Shown here piece by piece: positions 38,731 to 47,582 of a stretch of 50,898 bases of DNA. Numbering within the stretch: position 1 is the stretch's first letter; every line of letters starts with the position of its first letter. The notes beneath the pieces are model-generated. The model was not told the DNA's origin, ran no database searches, and saw nothing but the letters and a program-made list of their open reading frames with translations. A program made the position numbers and the translations under genes. This stretch comes from Phycicoccus flavus (lineage in GTDB: Bacteria > Actinomycetota > Actinomycetes > Actinomycetales > Dermatophilaceae): NCBI RefSeq assembly GCF_004025965.2, contig NZ_SAYU02000025.1:1-50898 (forward strand), written 5' to 3'.

Positions 38731-39789
38731 ATGTGGACCGACTCGTCCGGCACGCGGCCCACGGGGTCCGCCGAGGACCCTCCGACGCGGGGAACGGTGA
38801 CGCTGCGAGACGTGGCCGGTGCGGCAGGTGTCAGCGTCTCGACCGTGAGCCGGGTCCTGGACGACCGGGCACCCCGCTCACGCTCGGCCACCGCCGTCCG
38901 CGTGCGGGAGGTGGCCGACCGGCTCGGCTACCGCCGCAACACCTTCGCGTCCGGGCTGCGCCGGGGTACCACGGGAACCATCGGGGTCGTCGTCCCTCGG
39001 CTCACCGACGCCGTGATGGCCATGGTCTACGAGGCCCTGGAACGGGCCGCCCGCGCCCGGGGCCACTTCGCCATCGTCACGACCAGCGGGGACGAGCCCG
39101 AGGGCGAGCAGGAGGCCGTCGACACCCTCCTCGGACGGAACGTCGACGGGCTCGTGCTGGCCTCGGTGCGGCTCGGCGACGAGCTGCCGGGACGGCTGCG
39201 GGCGGCCGGCGTGCCGCACGCGCTCGTCATCCGGACCGACGGCACCAGCCCGTCGTCGGTCGGGGACGACGAGGTCGGCGGCTACCTCGCGGTCCGCCAC
39301 CTGCTCGACCTGGGACACGAGCGGATCGCCCTGGTCACAGGGCCGATGTTCGCCTCGAGCGCACGCGGCCGGCTCGACGGTGCCCGCCGGGCACTCGACG
39401 AGGCCGGCGTGGACATCCCGCAGGACTGGGTGGTGGGCGAGGGCTACCGGACCGAGCACGGGATCGCGGCCGCCGAGTCGCTGCTCACCGGCTCCGAGGC
39501 GCCCACGGCGGTCTTCGCCGCGAACGACAACCTGGCCCTCGGGGTCCTCGCGGTGGCGCACCGGCGCGGCCTCCGGCTCGGCCGCGACCTCGCCCTGGTG
39601 GGCTACAACGACACCCCCGTCGTCGCCACCCTGTCCGTGCCGATCACCTCCGTCCGGGTGCCCTTCGACCAGATCGCCACGACGGCGATGGAGCTGCTGC
39701 TGACCCCGGACGCCCCGGACCCGGTGCGGCGTGCACTCCCGACCCTCATCCCCCGGGCCTCGAGCGGACGGCCCCTCCGGAACGCCTGA
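38731..39789 (+). CDS. LacI-family transcriptional regulator
   Basis: A 352-residue LacI regulator. HTH: TLRDVAGAAGVSVSTVSRVL, with hinge VADRLGYRRNTFASGLRRG. The sugar-binding-protein-like core starts IGVVVPRLTDAVMAMVYEAL and ends with FAANDNLALGVLAVAHRRGL and LVGYNDTPVVATLSVPITSV, both standard. It is divergent from the DapA-family gene and probably represses it together with the transporter. Effector unknown. Confidence 0.93.
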   Translation: MWTDSSGTRPTGSAEDPPTRGTVTLRDVAGAAGVSVSTVSRVLDDRAPRSRSATAVRVREVADRLGYRRNTFASGLRRGTTGTIGVVVPRLTDAVMAMVYEALERAARARGHFAIVTTSGDEPEGEQEAVDTLLGRNVDGLVLASVRLGDELPGRLRAAGVPHALVIRTDGTSPSSVGDDEVGGYLAVRHLLDLGHERIALVTGPMFASSARGRLDGARRALDEAGVDIPQDWVVGEGYRTEHGIAAAESLLTGSEAPTAVFAANDNLALGVLAVAHRRGLRLGRDLALVGYNDTPVVATLSVPITSVRVPFDQIATTAMELLLTPDAPDPVRRALPTLIPRASSGRPLRNA

Positions 39790-39948
39790 CCTCTCTGCCC
39801 GCGACGAGCCCGTCGTCGGCGGACCGGTCCTCGCCGCCAGGACGTGAGCGCGACGAGCAGTCGGGGTCGAGCACGGTTTGCTGGTCGCAGTGGGCTGCCG
39901 ACCGGTCCGGCGAACGCGAGCGCCGTCGGCCCCGGGCCGGCGCGCGCC

Positions 39949-40941
39949 CTACCCCCGGCCCAGCTCGGTGAGGACCCGCGTCACGACCGCGTCGGTCGAC
40001 AGCCCGTACCGGTCGTGCAGCGTCGGGAGGGCGCCTGCGTCGAGGAACTCGTCCGGCAGCGCGACCGGACGCAGGGGCACCGACACCCCTCGCCGGACCA
40101 TGGCCGACGCGACCGTCTCGAACAGGCCCCCGACGACGGAGTGGTTCTCCAGCGTCAGCGGGAGCCGGGGACCGTCGATCTCCCGCAGGACCGTCTCCTC
40201 GTCGAACGGCTTGAGCGTCGCGCAGTGCACGACCGACACGTCGACGTGGTGCTCCGACAGTCGTTCCGCGGCCAGCAGCGCCCGCATGGTCATCAGGCCC
40301 GAGCTGACGAGCACGACGTCGTTCCCCGGCCTGACGACGGCCGCGCGGCCGATCTCGAACCGGTAGTCGTACCGGTCCAGGACGCGCGGGACCGCGCCGC
40401 GCAGCAACCTCAGGTACGCGGGCCCCGGTGCCGCCGCGAGCGCCGGGACCGCCTGCTCGACGTCCACCGCGTCCGCGGGGTCGACGATGACCAGGCCGGG
40501 GATCCCCCGCAGGATGGCGACGTCCTCCGTCGCCTGGTGCGAGGGTCCGTACCCGGTCGTGAGTCCCGGAAGTCCGCCGACGATGGTGACGTTCAGCTGC
40601 GGTTCGGCGATGTCGAGCGCGATGAAGTCGTAGGCACGGCGCGTCGCGAAGACCGAGTACGTGGACGCGAACGGGACCAGGCCGGTCGTCGCCATGCCCG
40701 CGGCGACGGTCATCAGCGCCTGCTCGGCCATGCCGACCTGCACGAAGCGTGAGGGGTGCGCCGCGGCGAAGACGTGCATGTCCGTGTACTTGCCGAGGTC
40801 CGCGGTCAGGCCCACGACGCGCTCGTCCCGCTCGGCCAGCTCGGCGAGTGCGTGCCCGAACGGCGCCTGCGTCGTGGGGACACCGTCGTCGGCGATGGAC
40901 GCGATCATGGCGGCGGACCGCTGGGGCGTCGAGGCGCTCAT
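39949..40941 (-). CDS. Split transketolase, C-terminal subunit
   Basis: A 330-residue protein covering the pyrimidine-binding and C-terminal domains of transketolase. VGLTADLGKYTDMHVFA, GMAEQALMTVAAGMA (the catalytic Glu that activates TPP) and GYGPSHQATEDVAILRGIPG are conserved; the last domain starts VVLVSSGLMTMRALLAAERL. The start overlaps the N-terminal subunit stop by ATGA. Split transketolases occur in dedicated sugar pathways. Here it would process the erythrose 4-phosphate formed by the upstream genes. Confidence 0.88.
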   Translation of the reverse strand: MSASTPQRSAAMIASIADDGVPTTQAPFGHALAELAERDERVVGLTADLGKYTDMHVFAAAHPSRFVQVGMAEQALMTVAAGMATTGLVPFASTYSVFATRRAYDFIALDIAEPQLNVTIVGGLPGLTTGYGPSHQATEDVAILRGIPGLVIVDPADAVDVEQAVPALAAAPGPAYLRLLRGAVPRVLDRYDYRFEIGRAAVVRPGNDVVLVSSGLMTMRALLAAERLSEHHVDVSVVHCATLKPFDEETVLREIDGPRLPLTLENHSVVGGLFETVASAMVRRGVSVPLRPVALPDEFLDAGALPTLHDRYGLSTDAVVTRVLTELGRG

Positions 40942-41819
40942 CGCCGTCCTCCCTCGTGCTGCTCGGTGAGCTGTCGCATGCACCGAGGCCACTCGTCCTC
41001 GGCGATCTTCATGAAATGCAGCTTCTCCCGACTCTCGAGCATGGGGACGCCGGCGCCGAGGCGGGTGTCGCACAGCACGATCTGCGGGACCCCCACGGGC
41101 GTCATCCGCGACGCCGCGAGCCCGACGACGTCGACGAGCGCCCCGACGTCGTTGCCGTCCACGCGTGTGGCCCGCCATCCGAACGACTCCCACCGCGCCA
41201 CCTGGTCGTCGACGTCGAGGACCTCGCGGGTCGGGCCGTCGGCCTGCATGCCGTTCATGTCGACGAAGGCGAGCAGGTCGCCGGTCCGGTGCGACGACGC
41301 GGCCATGGCGGCCTCCCACGTCGACCCCTCGTCGAGCTCACCGTCGCTGAAGAGGACGACGGTCCGGCTCGGACGAGCCTGGAGCCGCTGGCCGAGGGCC
41401 GTACCGACGGCGAGACCGAGACCGTGGCCGAGGGACCCGCCCGAGATCTCGACGCCCGGGGTGTACGTCGACATCGCCGACATCGGTAGGCGGGAGCCGT
41501 CCGCGGCATACGTCCTCAGCTCCTCCACCGGGATGGTGCCGGCCTCGGCGAGTGCCGAGTAGAGCAGCAGGGCGTAGTGCCCCGTCGAGAGCAGGAAGCG
41601 GTCCCTGTCCGGCCAGTCCGGGTCCTGCGGACGCAGGCGCAACAGGTGCGTGTAGGCGACCGCGAGGATGTCGGCGGCCCCCAGGCCCTGCGCGACGTAC
41701 CCCTCCCCCTGCGCCTCGCCCTGGACGAGGACACCCATCCGGATCCGGTGGGCCGCCTCACGGCAGGCGGCGACGGCCGTGTCCCTCGTCCGCGTCGTCG
41801 GCGTCCTGGACGTCAGCAC
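40938..41819 (-). CDS. Split transketolase, N-terminal subunit
   Basis: A 293-residue TPP-binding half of transketolase. [20 protein letters not shown]-type block (here [20 protein letters not shown]) and the diphosphate motif [15 protein letters not shown] with the following FVDMNGMQ are intact. The family motif [17 protein letters not shown] is also present. GTG 41819 is the only reasonable start; it overlaps the preceding RpiB-family gene by seven bases. Works as a heteromer with the C-terminal subunit. Confidence 0.87.
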   Translation of the reverse strand: MLTSRTPTTRTRDTAVAACREAAHRIRMGVLVQGEAQGEGYVAQGLGAADILAVAYTHLLRLRPQDPDWPDRDRFLLSTGHYALLLYSALAEAGTIPVEELRTYAADGSRLPMSAMSTYTPGVEISGGSLGHGLGLAVGTALGQRLQARPSRTVVLFSDGELDEGSTWEAAMAASSHRTGDLLAFVDMNGMQADGPTREVLDVDDQVARWESFGWRATRVDGNDVGALVDVVGLAASRMTPVGVPQIVLCDTRLGAGVPMLESREKLHFMKIAEDEWPRCMRQLTEQHEGGRR

Positions 41820-42286
41820 GACGCACGCTCCTCGTCGTAGCCGTCGATGGCAGCGACCTTCTCGGCGCTGGGTGAGGACGGGTCGTAGACGTACCCGAGC
41901 CACTCACGCACCAGGCGGCGCGCGAGCTCCACCCCGATGACCCGCTGCCCGAGACACAGCACCTGCGCGTCGTTGCTGAGCACCGAGCGTTCCACGGAGA
42001 AGCTGTCGTGCGCCGTCACCGCCCGCACCCCGGAGACCTTGTTGGCGCTGATGGCGACGCCGAGCCCGGTGCCGCACACGAGGAGCGCCCGGTCGGCGTC
42101 CCCCGTGGCGATGCGGCGGGCGGCCTCCACCGCCACGTGCGGGTAGGCGGTGTGCTGGTCCGACCCGACGCCGACGTCGACCACCTCACGGACCCGCGGG
42201 TCCTCCTCCAGGTCCCGCTTGAGCGTCTCCTTGTAGTCGAGGCCGGCGTCGTCGGAGCCGACGACGATCCGCCAGGTGTCGGTCAT
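41813..42286 (-). CDS. derI: RpiB/LacAB-family isomerase, likely D-erythrulose 4-phosphate isomerase
   Basis: A 157-residue isomerase. The active-site block [13 protein letters not shown] contains the catalytic Cys, and [17 protein letters not shown] is typical. Ribose-5-phosphate isomerase B has GxDHAG near the N-terminus; here it is GSDDAG, and the later [13 protein letters not shown] resembles tetrose-phosphate isomerases (DerI/EryI) rather than housekeeping RpiB. Predicted reaction: D-erythrulose 4-phosphate to D-erythrose 4-phosphate. The adjacent kinase and transketolase support this. Identification relies on recalled family features. Confidence 0.72.
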   Translation of the reverse strand: MTDTWRIVVGSDDAGLDYKETLKRDLEEDPRVREVVDVGVGSDQHTAYPHVAVEAARRIATGDADRALLVCGTGLGVAISANKVSGVRAVTAHDSFSVERSVLSNDAQVLCLGQRVIGVELARRLVREWLGYVYDPSSPSAEKVAAIDGYDEERASC

Positions 42287-42309
42287 GGTGTCCGTCCTTC
42301 CGAGAGGGG

Positions 42310-44040
42310 TCATCGTCCGGCCGCGGAGTCGTCCGCGACGGCGTGGGTCAGGGTTCGCGCGCAGAGCACGAGCGAGACCGCCCCGGGATCGGGAGTCCCG
42401 ACACTGCGCTCGGCGAGGGGACGTGCACGCCCCACCTGCGGTCGGAGCCCGGCGGTCGCGCGCGCGGCCTCGTCGGCGCGGGTACAGGCGTCCCGCCAGG
42501 CGTCGAGCGCCCGCCTCTGCCCGGCGAGGCCGTCCTCGAAGGCGTCGGCGAGCGGGACGAGGGCGTCGAGCATCGTCTTGTCCCCGACGTCCGCGCCGCC
42601 GAGCTCACGGAGCCGGTCGACGCCCGCGCGCACCGCCTGCGCGAGCACGCGCCCGTCGACCGTGCGGTCGTCCCCCAGCACCGACCCTCCTGCCTCCAGG
42701 GCGGCACCCCAGAGGACACCGGAGGTCCCTCCGGCCTGCGCGGCCCAGGCCCGTCCGGCCAGGGCGAGGAGCGTCGACACCCCGGCTCCCCGGTCCACCG
42801 CCGAGTGCGCCGCCGCGCAGGCCGCGGTGACACCCTTGACCATGCCGCGGCCGTGGTCGCCGTCCCCGGCGACCGAGTCCAGCCGGCCGAGGTCCCCCTC
42901 GGCCTCGACGAGCGCCTCGCGCATGCGGTCGAGCACCCGGGTCGCCACGACCGCGACGTCCCGGGACCCCGCGGAGGAGGCGGGGATCTCCGGCGCCAGG
43001 TCCTGCGCGCTGACGGTCCCGCGCCGCGGGCCGACGACCGGCCTCGCTGGGCCCTTGCGGTACGCGGGCGTGTCCGCCGCCGCCGTCCACCGCGGTTCGA
43101 GCTCGTCGTCGAGGAACACGAGGGTGAGCGAGATCCCGGCCATGTCCAGGCTCGTCACGAGCTCGCCGACCTCGGGTTCGACGATCGTCCAGCCCCGCTC
43201 GCGGAGGAGGCGGGCCGCGGTGCGCCACACGACGAACAGCTCCTCGTACTTCGTCGCACCCAGCCCGTTGAGGATGGCACCGACCCGTCGGGTCGAGTCC
43301 TCCGGTGCCTCCGCGAGGACACGGTCGACGAGCATGGCGGCGAGCACCTGCGCCCGCGGCAGCTCCTCGGTGGCGATCCCCGGCTCGCCGTGGATCCCCA
43401 GCCCGACGCCCATGGTCCCGGGCTCGACCGTGAAGAGCGGCTCGTGCGCACCGGGCATCGTGCAGCCGGCGAGGCCCACACCCATGGTGCGCGTGCGGTC
43501 GTTGGCGTGCCGTGCCAGCCGCTCGACCTCGTCGAGCGAGAGCCCTTCCTCGGCCGCGGCGCCCGCGACCTTGAAGACGACGAGGTCCCCGGCGATGCCG
43601 CGCCGCTTCGCCACGTCGTGCGGTGGCGCGCTGGCGACGTCGTCCGTGACGTAGAGCGTCCGGGTCTCGTACCCCTCGCGGACCAGCCGGTCACGTGCGA
43701 GGTCGAAGTTCATGACGTCACCTGCGTAGTTGCCGGTGACGAACAGGAGGCCGGCGTCGGACAGCGCCGCCTTGCCCACGTGGTAGGCGTCCTCCGTCGA
43801 CGGGCTCGTGAAGATGTTGCCGACGACGGCGCCGTCGGCCAGGCCCGGACCGACGACCCCGCAGAACGCCGGGTAGTGCCCGGACCCGCCGCCGACGACC
43901 ACGGCCACCTTGCCCGGAGCAGTGTCGGTGGCGCGGACCACGCCTCCGGGGACCCCGACCACCCGTCCGGAGTGGACGTCGAGGAAGCCCTCCAGCATGT
44001 CGTCCGCGAAGGTGGCCGGGTCGTCGTACAGGTGCGTCAT
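42310..44040 (-). CDS. lerK: DhaK-DhaL fused ATP-dependent ketose kinase, likely L-erythrulose kinase
   Basis: A 576-residue dihydroxyacetone-kinase-family protein with DhaK (about 1-330) and DhaL (about 375-576) domains in one chain. DhaK shows the substrate loop [10 protein letters not shown] and the hemiaminal-forming His217 in GLGIHGEPG. DhaL carries the Mg-ATP motif [11 protein letters not shown] and [12 protein letters not shown]. Fused ATP-type kinases of this family act on dihydroxyacetone or on erythrulose. The neighbouring tetrose-phosphate isomerases favour L-erythrulose 1-phosphate formation. The TIM-barrel gene overlaps its start by ATGA. Confidence 0.82.
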   Translation of the reverse strand: MTHLYDDPATFADDMLEGFLDVHSGRVVGVPGGVVRATDTAPGKVAVVVGGGSGHYPAFCGVVGPGLADGAVVGNIFTSPSTEDAYHVGKAALSDAGLLFVTGNYAGDVMNFDLARDRLVREGYETRTLYVTDDVASAPPHDVAKRRGIAGDLVVFKVAGAAAEEGLSLDEVERLARHANDRTRTMGVGLAGCTMPGAHEPLFTVEPGTMGVGLGIHGEPGIATEELPRAQVLAAMLVDRVLAEAPEDSTRRVGAILNGLGATKYEELFVVWRTAARLLRERGWTIVEPEVGELVTSLDMAGISLTLVFLDDELEPRWTAAADTPAYRKGPARPVVGPRRGTVSAQDLAPEIPASSAGSRDVAVVATRVLDRMREALVEAEGDLGRLDSVAGDGDHGRGMVKGVTAACAAAHSAVDRGAGVSTLLALAGRAWAAQAGGTSGVLWGAALEAGGSVLGDDRTVDGRVLAQAVRAGVDRLRELGGADVGDKTMLDALVPLADAFEDGLAGQRRALDAWRDACTRADEAARATAGLRPQVGRARPLAERSVGTPDPGAVSLVLCARTLTHAVADDSAAGR

Positions 44041-44915
44041 GTCGTGCTCCTCGTCGGGGACAAGTCGTCGTTCGCCGTCAGCAGGTCCAGCACGAGCGCC
44101 CGGCTGCGGGCCGCGTCCGCAGGCCGGTCCTCCTCCGCCACGTCGTGCGTCTCGAGCTCGAGCACGTACCCCCCGGAGTAGCCGGCCTGCTCGAGGGCGC
44201 CGAGGGTCCCGGCGAAGTCGACCCGCCCGCGACCGATCCCGCGGTTCAGGTCGCCGGGCACGGCGTCCCGCAGATGCACCCTCTCGACCCGCGGAGCCAC
44301 CGCGCGGGCCCACGCGACCTCGTCCTCGTCGGACGCGACGACGTGGCTCACGTCGTAGACGAGCCCGAAGACGTCGGGGCCGATGCTGTCCAGCACGCGG
44401 TCGGCACGCTCCACGGTGTGCACGAACCGGCGATGGTGCAGGACCTCGACGAGCAGGCGGACCCCGTGCGCCTCGGCCCGCGCCGCCAGGGCGTGCAGAC
44501 GGGTGGCGATGAGGTCGAGGTCGCTCCCGACGTCCATGAACGGCTCGTAGCGCGCAGCCCCGCAGGGGACCACGAGTGCCCCGCCCGTGCCCGCGGCGAG
44601 CCTCAGCAGCGGCTCCGCCGTCGCCAGCAGGTCCCCGGTGCGTCGTCCGGGGTCGTTGAGGTCACCGATGTCGGAGTTCACCGAGCCGACGCTCAGCCCG
44701 TGCTCGGCGACGAGGTCCACGACGGCCTCGACCGAGCCGTCGAACGGCACGGGGACGTGGTCGGTCACCGCCGGGATCGCACCCAGGTCGATGTCGACGA
44801 CGCCCAGGGACGCGATGAGGCCGAGGGCCTCCGGCAGCGGCCGGAAGCGGAAGGAGATCGTGGACATCCCGATCCGGTCGGCAGTCGTGCTCACCGTGGC
44901 CTCCTGCCCGCTCAT
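44037..44915 (-). CDS. lerI: TIM-barrel sugar isomerase/epimerase, likely L-erythrulose 1-phosphate isomerase
   Basis: A 292-residue protein of the xylose-isomerase-like/AP-endonuclease-2 family. The metal-site strands are visible: LLVEVLHHRRFVHT (Glu, His), GLVYDVSHVVAS (Asp, His), ERVHLRDAVPG (His, Asp) and VLELETHDV (late Glu). ATG 44915 overlaps the SDR stop; a GTG at 44894 is an alternative. In characterised tetritol pathways a protein of this fold converts L-erythrulose 1-phosphate to D-erythrulose 4-phosphate between kinase and RpiB-type isomerase, which fits the gene order. A 3-oxo-isoapionate decarboxylase of the same fold is the main alternative. Confidence 0.68.
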   Translation of the reverse strand: MSGQEATVSTTADRIGMSTISFRFRPLPEALGLIASLGVVDIDLGAIPAVTDHVPVPFDGSVEAVVDLVAEHGLSVGSVNSDIGDLNDPGRRTGDLLATAEPLLRLAAGTGGALVVPCGAARYEPFMDVGSDLDLIATRLHALAARAEAHGVRLLVEVLHHRRFVHTVERADRVLDSIGPDVFGLVYDVSHVVASDEDEVAWARAVAPRVERVHLRDAVPGDLNRGIGRGRVDFAGTLGALEQAGYSGGYVLELETHDVAEEDRPADAARSRALVLDLLTANDDLSPTRSTT

Positions 44916-45691
44916 GCGATGTAGGAGCCGCCGTTGATGTTGTGCGTGCCCCCCGTGATGTAGGCGGCGTCCGCACTGCTGAGGAAGACGACGAGCGCGG
45001 CGATGTCCCCGGCGGTCGCCTGTCGCCGCAGGGGCACCGTGGCGGAGAGCCGGGCCTCGTCCTCCTCGTTGGTCGCCCCGGCGCGGATGTCGGTGTCGAC
45101 GATCCCCGGGGACACGGCGTTGACGGTGATGCCGTGCTCGGCCATCTCCCGCGCCAACGACCGGGTCAGGCCCAGGACCCCCGCCTTGGCGGCCGAGTAG
45201 GGGGTCTTGGAGAAAACCCCTCCCCCCATCTGGGCGGACACCGAGGACATGTTGACGATGCGCCCGTACCCCCCGTCGATCATGGCGGGCAGCGCTTCCC
45301 GGCACATGAGGAAGGTGCCGGTGAGGTTGATGTCGAGCACGCGGTGCCAGAGCTCGGCGCTGACCTCGAGGAACGGCACGGGACTGGGGACGCCCGCGAT
45401 GTTCGCGAGGGCACCCAGCGGGGGCAGGTCGGACTGCCGGAGCGACCCCATGGCCTCTCGGACCGAGGACTCGTCGGTCACGTCCACGCGGTGGGCGAGG
45501 GTGGGCACACCGTGGTCCGTTCCGATCTGGTCCATCGCGGCGGTGACCGCGTCGGTGTCGAGGTCCAGCCCGGCGACGGCCCAGCCCTCCTCCGCGAAGC
45601 GCTTGGCCGTGGCGTAGCCGATGCCTCGGCGGGACCCGACTCCGGTGACGACGGCGGTCCGGGGGCCGACGTCCGTCTGGTAAGCGGACAT
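44912..45691 (-). CDS. Short-chain dehydrogenase/reductase, candidate tetritol dehydrogenase
   Basis: A 259-residue classical SDR. The nucleotide motif TGVGSRRGIG (16-25) and GLDLD (41-45) suggest NAD preference. NIAG (97-100), Ser152, Tyr165 and Lys169 (YSAAK) complete the catalytic set. NINGGSYIA at the C-terminus is standard. A good AGGAGAACC ribosome site decides ATG 45691 over an upstream ATG. As the first enzyme after the TRAP genes it would oxidise a tetritol (for example L-threitol or erythritol) to L-erythrulose. The exact polyol is not visible. Confidence 0.78.
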   Translation of the reverse strand: MSAYQTDVGPRTAVVTGVGSRRGIGYATAKRFAEEGWAVAGLDLDTDAVTAAMDQIGTDHGVPTLAHRVDVTDESSVREAMGSLRQSDLPPLGALANIAGVPSPVPFLEVSAELWHRVLDINLTGTFLMCREALPAMIDGGYGRIVNMSSVSAQMGGGVFSKTPYSAAKAGVLGLTRSLAREMAEHGITVNAVSPGIVDTDIRAGATNEEDEARLSATVPLRRQATAGDIAALVVFLSSADAAYITGGTHNINGGSYIA

Positions 45692-45742
45692 GGTTCTCCT
45701 CAAAAGGGGTCGACGAGGCGCCCTGACGGCACCCGTGCCCGG

Positions 45743-47011
45743 TCAGGGCGTGATGGTGATGGCGGGGACGTAGGAGACGAGGAGGAGCGTCGCGAGGCCG
45801 GCGACGTAGAAGGGCACGAGGGCCTTGGCGACGTTCTCGATCTTCTCCTTGGCGATGGCCGTGGAGATGTAGAGCGTGGTGCCGACGGGCGGGGTGAACA
45901 GCCCGAGGGCGAGGTTGAGCGTCATGATGATGCCGAGCTGCAGCAGCCCCAGCCCGACCGCGTCCGCGAGGGGGATGAAGACCGGAGCGAGCAGGAGGAT
46001 GGCGGCCGGCATGTCGAGGAACATGCCGACGACGATCATCACGACGTTCATGAAGAGGACGACCCCGAAGAGGCCGATCCCGGCCGAGGCGAACCAGGTC
46101 GCGAGCTGGGCCGGGAGCTGGCTCACGGTGAGCAGCCAGGCCAGCGCGGTCGAGGTCATGATCAGCCACATGACCACGCCCGTGGCCATCGCCGTCGAGG
46201 TCAGGATGCGCAGGAGCTGCGGCAGCCCGAGGTCCCGGTAGACCAGGACGCGCAGCAGGAGCGCGTAGACCGCCGCGACGACCGACACCTCGGTCACGGT
46301 CGCGACACCCCCGACGAGGGCGACGATCACGAGGACCGGCATGAGGATCGCCGGCAGGGCCAGGCCCACCTGCTTCACGAGGCGAGCACCGTCGAAGGGT
46401 TGACGGTGCCGGGGGTAGCCGTTGCGCTTCGCCACCCACCAGCAGATCGCGAGCTGGCTCACGCCGACGAGGACGCCCGGGACGATACCCGCGATGAACA
46501 GCCCGGCGACCGACACGTTGGCGACGGAGGCGTACACGATCATCGGGATGGACGGCGGGACGATGACCCCGATGGTCGAGCTGGCCGCGTTGACGGCGGC
46601 CGCGAACCGTGCGGGGTAGCCCTCGCGGGTCTGCCAGGGGATGAGGACGGAGCCGATGCCCGAGGCGTCCGCGACCGCGGAGCCGGAGACCCCGCCGAAG
46701 GCCATGGACGTGACGACCGAGGCCTGGCCCAGGCCGCCGTTGAAGCGCCCGACGACGGCTGCGGCGAGGTCGACGAGCTGTCTGCCCAGCTTCCCCGACG
46801 CGAGCAGGTCACCGGCGAGGATGAAGAAGGGGACGGCCAGGAGCAGGAAGCTCTGGGTCGACGCGAACGTGCGCTCGACGACGATCCCGATCGGGACCGG
46901 GCTCGCCAGCAGGACCGCCGCGCTCGAGGAGATGAGCAGGCTGTAGGCGACGGGGACCTCGAGCAGGACGAGGACGAAGAAGACGACGAAGGCGATGACG
47001 ACGGCGGTCAT
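45743..47011 (-). CDS. TRAP transporter large permease (DctM)
   Basis: A 422-residue polytopic TRAP-T large subunit. Conserved stretches are LLAVPFFILAGDLLASG, AFGGVSGSAVADASGIGSVL (the glycine-rich loop characteristic of DctM) and LNLALGLFTPPVGTTLYIS near the C-terminus. About twelve helices. It overlaps the small permease by ATGA. Uses an ion gradient rather than ATP for uptake of the substrate presented by the binding protein. Confidence 0.93.
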   Translation of the reverse strand: MTAVVIAFVVFFVLVLLEVPVAYSLLISSSAAVLLASPVPIGIVVERTFASTQSFLLLAVPFFILAGDLLASGKLGRQLVDLAAAVVGRFNGGLGQASVVTSMAFGGVSGSAVADASGIGSVLIPWQTREGYPARFAAAVNAASSTIGVIVPPSIPMIVYASVANVSVAGLFIAGIVPGVLVGVSQLAICWWVAKRNGYPRHRQPFDGARLVKQVGLALPAILMPVLVIVALVGGVATVTEVSVVAAVYALLLRVLVYRDLGLPQLLRILTSTAMATGVVMWLIMTSTALAWLLTVSQLPAQLATWFASAGIGLFGVVLFMNVVMIVVGMFLDMPAAILLLAPVFIPLADAVGLGLLQLGIIMTLNLALGLFTPPVGTTLYISTAIAKEKIENVAKALVPFYVAGLATLLLVSYVPAITITP

Positions 47012-47580
47012 GCCGCGACCTCCACTCCGGGGTCGTCCTCGGCGAACAGCCCGGCGGGCTTGGGCAGGCCGAGCACGGTGGCGAGGAGCCGCCCGAGCGC
47101 GTTGAGGGCGAGGGCGACGAGGGCGAGGGGGTAGGAGAGGTAGGAGTACATCGCGGGCCATCCCAGGATCGGGGTCCTCTGCCCGGCGTAGCTGCCGGCG
47201 AGGACCTGGGCCTGGTACGCCGTGTACGCGAGGGTCACCGCGATGACGGTCCATCCGAGGACGCGGACGACACGCTGGGCCGGCGTCGGCATGCGCTCGA
47301 CGAAGTAGTCCACCGCGAGGTGCCCGCCCACCGCCGCAGCGGCGACGATCCCCGCGCAGACCAGCCACGGGAAGAGGTAGGTGGGCAGCTCGGTGGCGAA
47401 CGGCAGGCTCGATCCCGAGACGTAGCGCAGGACCACCGAGACGAGCAACGTCGACCCGATGACGACGAGGCACAGGACGGCCACCGCTCCGGCGCCCAGG
47501 GCCAGCGTCCGGTCCAGGACCCCGATCCCCCTGGCGGCGTGCGACGAACGGCCGGCCGCGGCCGGTGTGGAGCCGCCCAT
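47008..47580 (-). CDS. TRAP transporter small permease (DctQ)
   Basis: A 190-residue four-helix DctQ-type subunit: LALGAGAVAVLCLVVIGSTL, FPWLVCAGIVAAAAVGGHLA with the family's VDYFVERMP, then two further helices. The start lies two bases after the binding-protein gene stop and the stop overlaps dctM. Required for assembly of the TRAP permease. Confidence 0.88.
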   Translation of the reverse strand: MGGSTPAAAGRSSHAARGIGVLDRTLALGAGAVAVLCLVVIGSTLLVSVVLRYVSGSSLPFATELPTYLFPWLVCAGIVAAAAVGGHLAVDYFVERMPTPAQRVVRVLGWTVIAVTLAYTAYQAQVLAGSYAGQRTPILGWPAMYSYLSYPLALVALALNALGRLLATVLGLPKPAGLFAEDDPGVEVAA

Positions 47581-47582
47581 CG

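Noticed and set aside
36023-38800. Very long plus-strand (925 aa) and minus-strand (866 aa) ORFs over the NRAMP/DapA region
   Set aside because: Both are shadows of the two real minus-strand genes; they are low-complexity Arg/Gly/Asp-rich and span two genes and the hairpin.
41813-42286. Housekeeping ribose 5-phosphate isomerase B
   Set aside because: The GxDHAG motif is altered to GSDDAG, and the gene is embedded in a tetrose kinase/isomerase operon; a pathway-specific isomerase is more likely.
39949-42286. Sulfoquinovose sulfo-transketolase pathway
   Set aside because: The split transketolase and RpiB-type isomerase fit, but the DhaK-type kinase, TIM-barrel isomerase and SDR are not part of that route, and no sulfosugar glycosidase or isomerase is present. 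Kept only as an alternative.
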